Shown: one piece after another, positions 23,678 through 33,855 of the stretch
How the letters are laid out: each line of letters opens with the position of its first letter
Numbering within the stretch: the first letter of the stretch is position 1
DNA from: Paraphaeosphaeria minitans
Taxonomy: Eukaryota > Ascomycota > Dothideomycetes > Pleosporales > Didymosphaeriaceae
DNA: 64,000 bases
Direction of reading: 5' to 3'
Assembly: GCA_015832175.1 (NCBI GenBank)
Contig: WJXW01000015.1
Location: 1-64,000 of the forward strand
The notes under the pieces: model-generated
Seen by the model: only the letters and a program-made list of their open reading frames with translations
Databases searched by the model: none
What the model was told of the DNA's origin: nothing
Position numbers and translations under genes: made by a program

Positions 23678-25491
23678 ATGGAAGCGTCATTGAAAGTGCT
23701 TTTAGCATGTTTGCTTGCCTTTACCTTCTTGATCGCTATCGATGCTACCTGTATCGCGCTCGCAGTTTCGGTAACTTGTTCTCCATGCACTGCAGACGCG
23801 CGAACCATGCTCACCCTGTGGACGACAGGCCATCACCGCAGATCTGGGAGGCAATGCTACCGAAAGCTTCTGGATTGGTGCAGCTTATTTGCTTGCCATG
23901 TGCATGTCCCAACCTATCTTAGCCCGGCTTTCCGATGTCTTCAACCGCAGAAGCATCATCTTGGCATCCATCTTGATGCTTGGTATAGGCTCGCTGGTCT
24001 CCGATAGCGCCGACACGACAGCCTTGTTGCTGGTGGGTCGTACTGTTCAAGGTTTCGGCGCCGGCGGGCTCACGGTGCTGTCTTACGCGCTGTATGGGGA
24101 CTTGGAACCTCGAAGCGGGCTGCGGTTCTTGACTGCACTCAGCCTCTTCATTGCCGCCGGAACCGTGTGCGGCCCCCTTCTCGGCGCCGCGCTGAGCAAG
24201 GGCCATCAATGGGTAAGCGCGTCTTGCATTCGTCGAAACAGCGTGCTAACGATTGCGCAAGCGCTGGAATTTTCGTCTGAATGTTCCCTTGTGCCTGGTG
24301 CTCGGGATTTTTGTGTACAACGCAAAGGACGTGCCCAGGAGGGCGTCCGGCGCGGTGAGGCTGTCAGAACTGGACTTTGTCGCTGTTGCTTTGTTCGTCG
24401 CAGCGATCGTCCCTTTGCTCGTGGGCTTAACTCTTGCTGGCAGCCTCTACGAGTGGACAGACTGGCAGGCGATCGTTCCTATCACCCTCGGTGGTGTCGC
24501 TCTGCTACTTCTCATAAGCAAAGAGCTCCTCCCCAGCGGCGCTCGATTCCTATTCGGGAGTAGAAGCACCCAGAGGCCTTTGCTTGGGTTAAGGCTACTC
24601 AGAGGTCTGCACGGCGCGACAACGTTCATCGGCGCCACGTTTCTCGGAGTGCTTGTAAGTCGTCTGCCAAATTCTACAATGTCCCCGCCTGACCTAGTCT
24701 AGATGTATGCGCTACTCTTCTTCCTCCCCATCTACTACAGAGTCATCAAAGAGCGCTCTGAGATTGCCACCGGCCTGTTCTTGCTTCCACAGACTCTCAT
24801 GATGGCTCCTTGCGCTGGCATTGTTCTTGTCCTCGTCCAGGTGCTTGGTCTGTCTTACCGCTGGACCCTTGTGCTTGGCTGGCTTTGCACCACGTGCGGG
24901 ATCGGTCTGCTAGCTCTACTTGGCGTCGACAAAACGGCTGCCTCGGATGTGCTGCTTAACCTTCTCTCTGGATTTGGCATGGGCATTCTCTTGCCAGCGT
25001 TGGCGCTCAGCGCAAAAGACAGCTCGGAGAGCACGGATGCGCTTGAAGCACCCATGTTTCTCGTCTTCATGCGCTATCTGGGGAGCGCTTCGGGTTTGGT
25101 CATCATCGGACTGGTGTTCCAACGCGTGCTGCGAAACAACCTTATCTCGACCAAGTTCAACAGCGAGGCTGTCGAGATGACAAAATATGCGACCACACTC
25201 ATGTACTCGATCCGCGAAATGCCAAGCTCTCAAGATAAGCAATTGCTCGTCCGGGCAACTGAGAATACGCTACGGACGATATGGCTTGCTTTGTCCGCTG
25301 TCTCTCTTGTAGTACTCTTGCTAAGTTGCACCATGGTCCTGGTCACCATGAGGCAGAAGCGAGAACCACAAGTTTGCGCTCCCGGATCAAGTACAGAACG
25401 TGTCCCACAGCTGGTGCTGAAGCCTGAGTCACTGTCTCTAGAAGAGGACTTGAAAGCCCTGAAAGCCATTTTTGATAAAGATTGCATGTGA
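23678..25491 (+). CDS. MFS transporter, DHA2-like
   Basis: Four exons with clear splice sites: 23678-23770, 23829-24212, 24262-24654 and 24703-25491. Introns are 58, 49 and 48 nt, with GTAACT/ACAG, GTAAGC/GCTAAC/CAAG and GTAAGT/CTAG. The product is 552 residues with many hydrophobic segments. Motifs of proton-driven drug exporters are visible: D-A-T in the first helix (FLIAIDATCIAL), the helix 2-3 loop LARLSDVFNRR (motif A), and IAAGTVCGPLLGAAL in helix 5 (antiporter motif C). The FWIGAAYLL and RWNFRLNVPL segments are typical of the 14-helix DHA2 group. Expected role: plasma-membrane export of toxins or small molecules; substrate unknown. The N-terminal tail before helix 1 is only a few residues, so an upstream exon could be missing. 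No biosynthetic genes flank it. Confidence 0.88.
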
Positions 25492-26005
25492 CACCGCTAG
25501 TATGCCAAGGGAAAATTGTCTTAGCCACTCGGTCGACTCGTAGCACAAAATGTGCTAGTGGGGCTGGCTTTGCTGGGTTGAAATAGGGTGGTGATGAATG
25601 ATATGGATCGTGACGGAGGGGCAGCCTCTATGGAGACAATTCTCCGTTATGAAGAGAGTCTGGAACGTCCGCTGTTGTGCCTGCAGCGCCGGTACAGCTA
25701 CTATAGAGTTTTAGTAATATCGGCATATGTCGACGAGGAGTTCCCATACCCCAGAGTGTGAGACCATATGGACCGTGTCTGTCTAATCGACCACCTTCAC
25801 AGTGCTTATCGCCCCGTGGTTTGCTAGATAGAGTTGGGATCTATCAAGAATTTATTGAGGGAAGCAGTAGAGTAGTAAAAGTAGGACGGAACAAGCTTGT
25901 CACTAAAGACGCCGAACTTTCTCACAACGCATGTACGTGCTGCAGATTTGTGTTGAAATGGGACCATTTCATTAACGCATCTGTAACGTTACGTTCTACC
26001 AATGC
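25492..26005. other. Spacer between convergent genes, nothing seen
   Basis: Holds the 3' ends of the transporter (plus) and the unknown gene (minus). No supported ORF. Confidence 0.4.
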
Positions 26006-27376
26006 TCATCTGCTTGCCATCATCAGTTGTGCCCAATGCTCCGTGGTGTTAGTCAGATGCTTCACGGCACCACAAAGCTTCTCCAACGTCTCCTGGACCT
26101 GCCAAATTCCATTCGCATCACGTGCCGAGGATCGACCCCTAGATCTTCTGCTCTTCCCCCTTCCCAAGTATCGCCTGTACATCTCAGGCTGCCTTCTGTT
26201 CAGGATGGGAGCAAGGTCCTCCTCTTTTCCACCAGCTGCAATGAAACCGGTCCGACTGCTACGTATTGGGCCTTCATAATCCCAATCTGCAGCTTCTCTT
26301 CTGTCCTTCAACACGCGTAGTTTATCTTTGTTTTTCAGCGTCACGAAGACCGTGGTACGGAATGCAGTCTGGTCTTTGGACTCGTACATTACCGCATCGT
26401 CAACATTATAGTCAGCAGCCGTTAACTTGTCGTCACCTCTCAGCTCTTCCAAAAAGTCTCTATCGACCTTTGCATGCAATCCTTTTCCATAGTCGACGTC
26501 CGGAAAGGAGACGCTTCCTCGGGACTCTCTCTGCTGGATCTCAGCCCATGTTGTGTACTCGTGCTTCCCATTCCGGCCGCGAATGATGCAGTGGGTACCA
26601 CCCATGACACCACAAGTGCTTCCCTGCCAGATGGCGAGAATATTCTTCGCTATGATGCTGTAATCGGCGTTGCCATCTCGGAGCCTCTTCTCAGACCCAC
26701 GAGCGCGCTCACTCGTGACTGAGACGGTCGATTCGGCCTCTGAATCCCGGTGCTTGTCTCTCTTCGGAGGAGCAGTAGCTCTAGGCGTGGATTTTGTCGA
26801 CCGCTGTTCGGTGAAGCGGCGCTGTGACGGGTTCTCCAGAGATTCGCTTGTTTCGGATGACGATTGACCCCTTTCACGGAGCGCTTGTATTGCGTCCCCC
26901 GTGAGAGTTTCCATCATATTGGTTTCGTCACACCTCCGTTCCTTGTTCTGGTCGTCGTAGCTGAGCAGGAACATTTCTCCGCCCCGTTCCTCATTAGATG
27001 CTCGCACGTCATGCATGTCGCTTTCAAAGCTGCCTGAGTTCCCCTGCGGGGCTGACCTGTCATCATTCTCTCCAGTCGCTTTCCAAACGTCGTCTACGCA
27101 CATCTTCAACCCCTGCAGTGCCTCAAGGGAGTTGTTACTGTCCACTATCTGGTATCCTCCCCCGCTCGCCATGGTAATGTCCTGCGAACAGTCGTTCCCA
27201 GTCTGCTTATGATCAACATCCATCGGCTCAGGTTGCTGGTCAAACACCCGCATGGACGGCTTAGGCGCTGCCTCCTCTACAAATCGAGCTGATCTCCGCA
27301 AGAGCGTTGTACCCTTTCTTTCACGGTTTGTCTTGGAGAGTTCCGGTCTCCCAATAGTCTTCTCGCTGAGTGCCAT
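26006..27376 (-). CDS. Hypothetical protein, 456 residues, single exon
   Basis: A long intact ORF. The frame is open upstream to 27493 only through a TTG, so ATG at 27376 (MALSEKTIG) is preferred. Residues about 60-230 are charged and Ser-rich, with basic runs (APPKRDKHRDSEAE), probably disordered. From about 240 a more ordered region follows (NILAIWQGSTCGVMGG, then TTVFVTLKNKDKLRVL). Near the end come an Arg/Gly/Ser-rich stretch (RGKSRRSRGRSS) and a short amphipathic helix. No family recognised; the basic segments might contact nucleic acid, which is inference only. It is divergent from the OB-fold gene, with 567 nt between their starts. Confidence 0.6.
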   Translation of the reverse strand: MALSEKTIGRPELSKTNRERKGTTLLRRSARFVEEAAPKPSMRVFDQQPEPMDVDHKQTGNDCSQDITMASGGGYQIVDSNNSLEALQGLKMCVDDVWKATGENDDRSAPQGNSGSFESDMHDVRASNEERGGEMFLLSYDDQNKERRCDETNMMETLTGDAIQALRERGQSSSETSESLENPSQRRFTEQRSTKSTPRATAPPKRDKHRDSEAESTVSVTSERARGSEKRLRDGNADYSIIAKNILAIWQGSTCGVMGGTHCIIRGRNGKHEYTTWAEIQQRESRGSVSFPDVDYGKGLHAKVDRDFLEELRGDDKLTAADYNVDDAVMYESKDQTAFRTTVFVTLKNKDKLRVLKDRREAADWDYEGPIRSSRTGFIAAGGKEEDLAPILNRRQPEMYRRYLGRGKSRRSRGRSSARDANGIWQVQETLEKLCGAVKHLTNTTEHWAQLMMASR

Positions 27377-27943
27377 GACGTATGGGCTCACCGACACCGG
27401 CCGTACTAGGGCTCGGTATGTCCTAGCTGATGTTTCGACGCTTTGAATATTATGAAGGGCTTGCAATTGACGGTTCTTTTGGTATCCACGCAAGCCGGCT
27501 ACCGCAGGATTCTTCTTTGCTGTTACTTAAGCCCGGCTTGCAGCTGACCCTCATCAACTGCGCTGTTGCAGTGTCTCACAAGCGTCACTATTTAGGTACA
27601 GTCTTATATTTACGTGCATATATCAGCGTAAGCACATATGATAGTGCGATTTTGCACATACACGTATCCTATTACCCGCAAGAAGAACGGTAGCACCTGA
27701 ACTGCTGACCAAAAGCACGATCCCCGACTGCATGACGATTAGTGATGATGCGAATAGTGGTGTTACGGGCGTGCATCAGCTCTACTATACGATGGTCATA
27801 TGCTCACACGCTTCACTCCCAATGAACAAGCTATCTCCTCGTACGTGAATCCCGCGCGTATGCGCTCGCAGTCAGGCGATTTGCAACGCGTTTGAAACTC
27901 AGCACGGACTACGTTCACTTCTTTGTTCTCGTATTCGTCGCGC
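27377..27943. promoter_or_regulatory. Divergent intergenic region between two starts
   Basis: This 567-nt stretch lies between the minus gene starting at 27376 and the plus gene starting at 27944, so it should hold both promoters. An AT-rich part with TATA-like text lies near 27590-27670 (TACGTGCATATATCAG). No operator was recognised. Confidence 0.35.
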
Positions 27944-29835
27944 ATGGATAGTGCAATTATGTCAAGTCCTGTGGAGCTGGCTGGCACCGAAGATGGCGCT
28001 TGCGATAAAGATCAATGGTACCGCGCTCAGCACCGATACATTGCATTCTGATAACCCTCTTCCAGCTTAGACAATGTCCTAGAGATCCGCCATCTTAAGG
28101 AGAATGAAGAGAAGTTGGACGCTCAAATCTACGACCTTGAAACGAAGCTAGTCGAGCAGAGCGATTCATCGAAACGCGATTCATTGGAACGCGATTCATT
28201 GAAACGCGAAGTACGTTTTTGGTTGGGCGAGTTAAACATCAAACTAACATGATCCCTAGATCTTCAATAAGAACCAGAGTATAGAAGAATTGGAGAATAA
28301 CATGAAACGCTACGATCAGAAATTGGAGGAAAGCAAGACACAATACGATCAGAAACTGGAGAAACACAGGAAACGCTACGATGAGGACCTGTGTAGTATG
28401 ACAACACGCCACAAGGAATGCCAGTTGATGCTCGAAACGGAGAAACGAAGGCGCGCGGAGGAGAAGACCAATTTCAAGGTCGAGATAGAGAACCTCAGGG
28501 AACTGTGCTGCAGCCTAGCTGGACGCCGCCTGTCGGTGGAAGGAGAGAGCATGAGCCCGAATCTAACATGTGTTCAGCCTACGTTCGGAGAGCAGGAGGA
28601 AGGACAAGCTGCAGTATCTCCAATCTACCCGTATTCGGAAAGCCCCCTCGATGAGGAGGTGCATCGGTCACTACAGGAGGAGCTCTTGTTGGCCGGCATA
28701 AGCGACACGGAATGGGGTGAACAGTCGTCCCCTACCGAAAGCAACAATCTTGCGCCGTCGTGTGACGAGACTTTTACACGTAACGATTCGACTGCACAAG
28801 GATACCAAGCTCCGCACCGGACGAATACGGATGCGCAACACGCTTTCACTAAAGCACAACAACCAATTACGCAGGACGACGCACGGATGATTTTGTCCGA
28901 CGTAAAACTCCGTAGTAACGGTAAAGGCTGCCGTTCCATGGCTGCTCCATCTTTGACGGATGATGGAAAGGTCCGCGGAGAAGACAAAAACGCGAACCGC
29001 AAGCCGTCTCCAGTGCCAACGGTTCCGAATAGCCGGGGAGAAGAGCCGGGTGTCGCTGGAGGGGCACCCGCGAGCTGTGTCTCTCCACTGACCACGCTCA
29101 AGTCAGACGATCAGATGGTTTCCTGTCCTACGTCTTTCACTGAGTGTTACCCTACAACTCCGGAGTCGCACCGCTCCAGTTCTTCTGCTGACAAGCAGCC
29201 CTCGAAAACGCGCAGAAAGCGAGCCAAATGGCGTAACAGTGCGAGGGTCCCCAGAAGAGCATTAGCACAGCCCACCAAGCTCGTCAACGTTGGGGACCGA
29301 AGACACAGAGAACTGAGTATGGGACCCGATCATACCACATGAACGCTGTCACTGAGTTTGAGTAGTTAACCGGAAACGCAAATCGGAACGCCACTTCCGG
29401 GCCTGTCCGTCAACCCACGTGAAGCTCAACGCCCTCCGGAGCTACGCTGGCGGCGACGAAGCGGTGGATATCATGGCGATCGTGACTGCAGATATCGACC
29501 AAAGCGAGGACGAAATAGGTCGCAGGTTCACTCTCAAAGACGAAAGCAGAACCGGCGCGCCCTCTGTCGAAGCCATCATTTACGAGTCTCACTTTTCAGC
29601 TGTTCCAAACGCTCGTAAGGGCTATTGCGTACTCTTGAGGAACTTTGCTGTTCATTTTGACGTTAAAGGGATACCGTATCTACAAAACAGGGGTAGCAGT
29701 GCATGGTGCATATGGGACCAATCTGGAGGATCCGTCTGTGAGCATCAGATTCAAATCTACAAGGCGGAGCTGGAGGTAGTACATCGTCTGCTCAAATGGT
29801 GGAAATCGCAGCACGGTGTAGCTTCGCGTCCATGA
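27944..29835 (+). CDS. Coiled-coil protein with C-terminal POT1/Cdc13-type OB domain
   Basis: Four exons with good signals: 27944-28017, 28066-28210, 28260-29316 and 29366-29835. Introns are 48, 49 and 49 nt; branch sites include CTGATAAC and AACTAAC. The product is 581 residues with no stop. Residues about 27-140 are a Glu/Lys/Arg-rich coiled coil with near-repeats (YDQKLEES, YDQKLEKH, KRYDEDL). About 150-420 is Ser/Pro-rich and disordered, with a basic patch (KTRRKRAKWR). From about 455 the pattern matches fungal telomeric single-strand-DNA-binding OB domains: VDIMAIVTADID, RRFTLKDES, GYCVLLRNFAVH, a SSAWCIWD block, and a helix ending LLKWWKSQ. Likely a nuclear protein binding single-stranded DNA; a telomere role follows from the family only. 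Three 15-bp repeats lie in exon 2. The last junction (GTATGG..GAGTAG) is the least typical, but only it keeps the OB domain in frame. Confidence 0.72.
28161..28205 (+). repeat. Three tandem 15-bp units inside exon 2
   Basis: Units GCGATTCATCGAAAC, GCGATTCATTGGAAC and GCGATTCATTGAAAC at 28161, 28176 and 28191. The period is divisible by three, so copy-number change would lengthen the coiled coil by five residues per unit without a frameshift. Confidence 0.85.
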
Positions 29836-30357
29836 TTTTCTCATCTCACGGCCGCCGTAGGTCTATCTGAATGTATCCGAACAGGCTCGCCGATGCAACG
29901 TAAGCTTACGATTCGGCTGTGCTCCATCTTGCCCATGTCACTCGCGTTCGTAGAAAAATCTCTACGTCTATCCCTACGTGAAGGAAAACCCTAGGTAAAG
30001 AAATCCACCAATCAGATCGTCGAAATGATACTAGCGTCGGCATTCCTCGTTCTCTGATTGGTCCATGCTGGCTCACCGGGTTTTCCGTCTCGGAGGGGGG
30101 GACGTTATCTCCACAAGGTTGTCTTATTCTAGCAAAGTCAATGTCAGTTTACGTCCCCTCAGGTTGGCTGAATCAATCTTTCTATTCGACGACCAGTCAA
30201 TGCAGAAAGCAGAAGAATGTAACACAGCTGCACCCCGACATTCATGCATATGACCCTTCTACGGACCTTATACCATCCCTTCGCGATAGCGATGCACGGC
30301 CGTTTCTACATTCGATTTTGTTGTGCCGAAGAGGTTCTCTCATACGTTTCTGGGCAT
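29836..30357. other. Spacer, no gene seen
   Basis: Lies between the OB-domain gene and the convergent minus gene. Short plus ORFs at 30065-30253 and 30141 onward are antisense to or precede that gene and have no motifs. Confidence 0.4.
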
Positions 30358-31385
30358 TCAATAACTTTGGTGGAACTCTAGCCAGCCGCTTAGCTCGTCT
30401 GCCGCAGCGTCAAGCATTCCCCAGTCAAAAGAATTGTCGGGGTCGGAGGCATCGACAACAAACGCAAAATGCTGGAAGAACCCCTGGCTCTCCTTCGTCG
30501 GCTCCATCGGCGCCGTCTCCTCCCTCTCCGAGCGCGCTTCCTCGTGGTTCGCCGCGGGCGGTCTGATGCTAACGTATATCTTCCTGTTATGGCCTTTCGA
30601 TGTCTGTGCCGCATTGATCAAGCCGTGGAATGGGTGCTCATCGTACATCTCTTCGTGCGCGCAGAAGGAGGATCAAAACGCTGCAACCAGTCCCTTTGGG
30701 TTTTTCTTTTCAAGGTCGTAGTCGTTGGCGGTGATGTGTTTGGACTCTTGGCCGGCTTTGTGGGGCTTCCAGATAAACCTAGCGAAGCTCAGCTTGCTGA
30801 ACGCGAAAAGGCGTACATAGAAGCTCTACATACGTGTGACACGGCTCTTCTTGTGCATCGTTCTGGCTTTCGACTAGACAGGGTTTCACAATCAGCTTCT
30901 CAATCTCGTTCCGAAGGTTTGAAAATCTAGCGAATGTAGTGTAAGACGATAGGACTGCATCCAAACAACTTTTGTCCTTTTAATGAGCGATAGGATCTTG
31001 CGGCAGTCCGCGGTACTTTTCTTGAGACAGCCGAGGAGCATAGCGAGTGGGCTGTAAGATGTTAGCGATGAACGGAGAGGGAACAGTGTGACGCGTCCCC
31101 CAAGGCGCCGCTGCCGCCGACGAACGAGAAGAGCTGCCACGGCTCTGGGGTATGCCCGTTCCGCCCCGTGATTCTGCTTAGCAGATCGTCGAGCAAGTCG
31201 AGCACTTTTTCGGCGGGAACATTGCCCTTTAGTATCAGCACGTTTCTAGCTTGTTCCATAGCACCGAAGAGAATCAAGCCTGTGTTGCTGCCGTACTGAG
31301 AATTCCGTTTTCGTATTATAGTTTCCGTAACAGACCCATCGACACAATGTCTGCTCGCCGTCTCCGCGGGGTCCGCCTCTGCCAA
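30358..31385 (-). CDS. Hypothetical multi-exon protein
   Basis: Start ATG at 31385. Exon 1 (to 31093) and exon 2 (from 31051) join in frame across a 41-nt intron (GTCACA, GCTAAC, TTACAG). Further down, an exon with helical sequence (SNLRNEIEKLIVKP) joins the next (FIWKPHKAGQESKH) through a clean GTATGT..GCTAG intron near 30833-30770. A last exon ends with an acidic segment (DASDPDNSFDWGMLDAAADE) at 30358. The frame change between exon 2 and the helical exon (about 30980) is unresolved, so a frameshift is possible. No signal peptide, membrane segment or domain recognised. Long plus-strand ORFs here are antisense. Confidence 0.4.
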
Positions 31386-31631
31386 GTAGCATAAACTGCC
31401 CTGCGATCAGCAACAATCAACAAAGCGCCCAGATGATCATCTGGGTTTGCGTCATCAGCAAGCTTATTATGTGCTTTGTAGCAGATCACCTGAGCCGGTC
31501 AGTGCGTAAGCAGATTGGAAAAGGACTTAAATCCAGTTCTGGCCGCTTTATTTCACTACCCCCGCAAACATTGTGCATTTGAGCAGGAGAAAGCATCTGA
31601 TCTGCGCTATGAATACCGTCGATCATCACAG

Positions 31632-32389
31632 ATGGAGCTGCTTGCCTTCTCTATTTTCCTTCTTACGGCTAGTGGTCTGTGCCTCCTCTGCGTTCTCTCG
31701 GGGGTGCGCCCCGGTAGCTCAGCGATTACCATACTGTACGCGTATGTCGCTTTTCCACCGGTGATCTACTGAAGAAAGCATTGACGCTGATCTCCGGCTA
31801 GATTACAGCTTTCCATGACGCTCTTGAACACATAATGGGTAAGATCCCCGCGCTGGGTAACGTGCTAGGAACGACACTGGATAAGCTTTTGGCGAAAACG
31901 GGCGTTCCCGAGTCCATCTCCCTCTATGCTGCAAACTACTGCAGTCAGATTCGCACAGCAGACGGTGCAGTCACGACAGAATGTTCCTCGCACAGGTTGT
32001 CCGATCTCGATGTGACTGCTGGATTGCGCATCGCCCTGATTGTGTCCTACGCACTAGGCATCGCTTCCTCCGTAGGCAGTCTAGCGTTCTCGCTGCACTG
32101 GGGGTTGCGCAGGAACGATAGATCTAGGCGCCGGGCCAAAGCGTGCACGTGGGTTGCTTGTGGTGCTGTGGGGTTCGCATCCACCAGTACCACGGTCCTT
32201 GCGTATGCAGTATACATGCTGTTCGCCAAGAACCTACCACAAGCTGTTCTTTCGGTTGAGGTTGGTAACAAGTTCTTTGCTCTTACATGGTCCGCTTGCA
32301 TCTGCTTAGCGCTAGCATTGGCTACTATGTGGTCATGGAAGACCACCTTCGATCAGCGGCCCGGATGGAAAGCAGGACGTACAACTTGA
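31632..32389 (+). CDS. SUR7/PalI-like four-helix membrane protein
   Basis: Exon 1 begins at ATG 31632 with a hydrophobic helix (MELLAFSIFLLTASGLCLLC). After an intron ending in CTAG at 31801, exon 2 continues as ITAFHDALEHIMGK and then an extracellular segment with SISLYAANYCSQ, the cysteine region typical of SUR7/PalI proteins. Three more helices follow: GLRIALIVSYALGIA, CTWVACGAVGFAS and FFALTWSACICLALAL. This topology matches the family, which organises plasma-membrane domains or senses the cell surface. The donor is uncertain: GTATGT at 31742 fits well but leaves two extra bases in phase, so the true donor may differ or there is a small indel. Total about 230 residues, near family size. 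Confidence 0.6.
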
Positions 32390-33855
32390 CTGTACTTTTT
32401 GAACGACTAGGTCTGTGACATAAGACTCGAGCATTGCTTAGCATTGGCAGCTGCTCTTTGCGAAGATGGGGCAGTGGAGGTGTGCTCTCTGTCACAGGTA
32501 GCTTTTAGATGTTCCTTTTTAGTGGGGAGTAGGGTAGTTTAGTTTGCTAGCCTGATGCAAAACGTATCACGTTGCTCAATGTGTTGCCTGACATCAGTAC
32601 TTCATGCTTTCCACCAGAAACGCAACACCGATAGCACTCTAGTAATCTGGGTCGATGATCGTGATGATTTCACTGCAGTATATAATGTTACAGCCGTCTA
32701 CAACGCACTGGAGATTCTGTCATTTGCGTCTGATATCAGCACTAACGTTCAGTCTTACAACCCAACTCATATGGGAAATTTCGCTCCCATGGACGCCTCA
32801 CTGCCTGGTTTACGAAAAGCCTTCCCCGCGGCGAACACGAGCCTCGTAAAGGCGACCACCAAGCATGTATCACTGTCACAACCTGTAAACGTCCTGTCAG
32901 CGCCTGAGGTCGCAACAGTATCGTTGCTGAATAACTGCCATGGGACCTGCGGGTGGCGCTCATGCCAAGCGAGGTCGCCATGCGGCGTGCTACTTCGATG
33001 GAAAACTTCCAATCAAGAGGAGCCAGGGGATGTCCCATTTCGAGTCATGCGTCGTGTTCTACGCCGGATAGGGTGCGATGCGCCCTTGCCAAAGCAAGCC
33101 AAGACCAAGTCACGGCTCGAGATGCGATTGAGGAGCGTAGACCATCGCCCATGTTTTCCTTCGCTGCCAGACGTACAAAGACCTCCGGACTACCCCGGAC
33201 AAGGTACATTGCTATCGAGTTTGTGAAGCACACGCAGATTTTTGAGCAAGCGGAATCGGATATGCGTCGTGGACAGCCGAGTGCGGGCGGGAGACTGAAA
33301 GTATTATGGTCGCGAATCACGGGGCGAGTGCCTACGATCCTGATGGACAGCATCCAGTTAGCAAAGCCATTGTTCAAAGGCACGATCAATCGATATTGAA
33401 ACGATGGTGGAGGGAAACGAAAGGCCCTCTCTTGCTGGAGGAATGGGCGGTGCAAATCAGGTTTTCCTCGACGAATCAGCTGTCCGCCAGGCAAGCTGCA
33501 AAATTCGCGACTGGACTGAGCGGGGCAGCTGAACGACCTACAGCAAGACGGAACCAACTTCAAGGCCATCTCCTCCGCGAACAACCCGCCTCTTGCCGTC
33601 CATGTCCACGAAAGAAAACAGTGGTTCCTCTGCTCTTCTCAACGGCATCCCGACGCGAGTTCAAACCGTCTTCCTCGTCCCTCATCCTTCGTCCTGCCGC
33701 AGCACGTATGCGCAGATCGAGACCGCAGACCCGAAACGCGGACGAGCTTGCTGCCCCAACTACATACTCCCGCCTCGTGCAAGAGAACCGTACCTTTTTG
33801 GCCCCCATGCAAAGTACGATCGAGTTTGCCGCTGCCAAAGCTGACTTAACGTACG
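32390..33855 (+). other. Overlapping ORFs, possible decayed gene
   Basis: Plus ORFs in three frames (32555-33226, 32953-33399, 33306-33989) contain stretches that look coding (for example RYIAIEFVKHTQIFEQAE and LKRWWRETKGPLLLEEWA) but shift frame repeatedly. No domain or convincing splice set was found. It may be a frameshifted relic, or 3' flanking DNA of the DUF3723 gene. Confidence 0.3.

Noticed and set aside
26006..27493. DUF3435 tyrosine-recombinase captain as an identity for the long minus ORF
   Set aside because: No recombinase-type Arg..His-x-x-Arg..Tyr pattern is visible, and the sequence is largely disordered and charged.
27376..27493. Longer N-terminus for the unknown 26-27 kb gene
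   Set aside because: The extension begins with TTG, not ATG. The first ATG in frame is at 27376.
30469..30930. 153-codon plus ORF with a hydrophobic middle
   Set aside because: Antisense to exons of the minus gene, which has matching splice sites; Arg-rich composition is typical of shadow frames.
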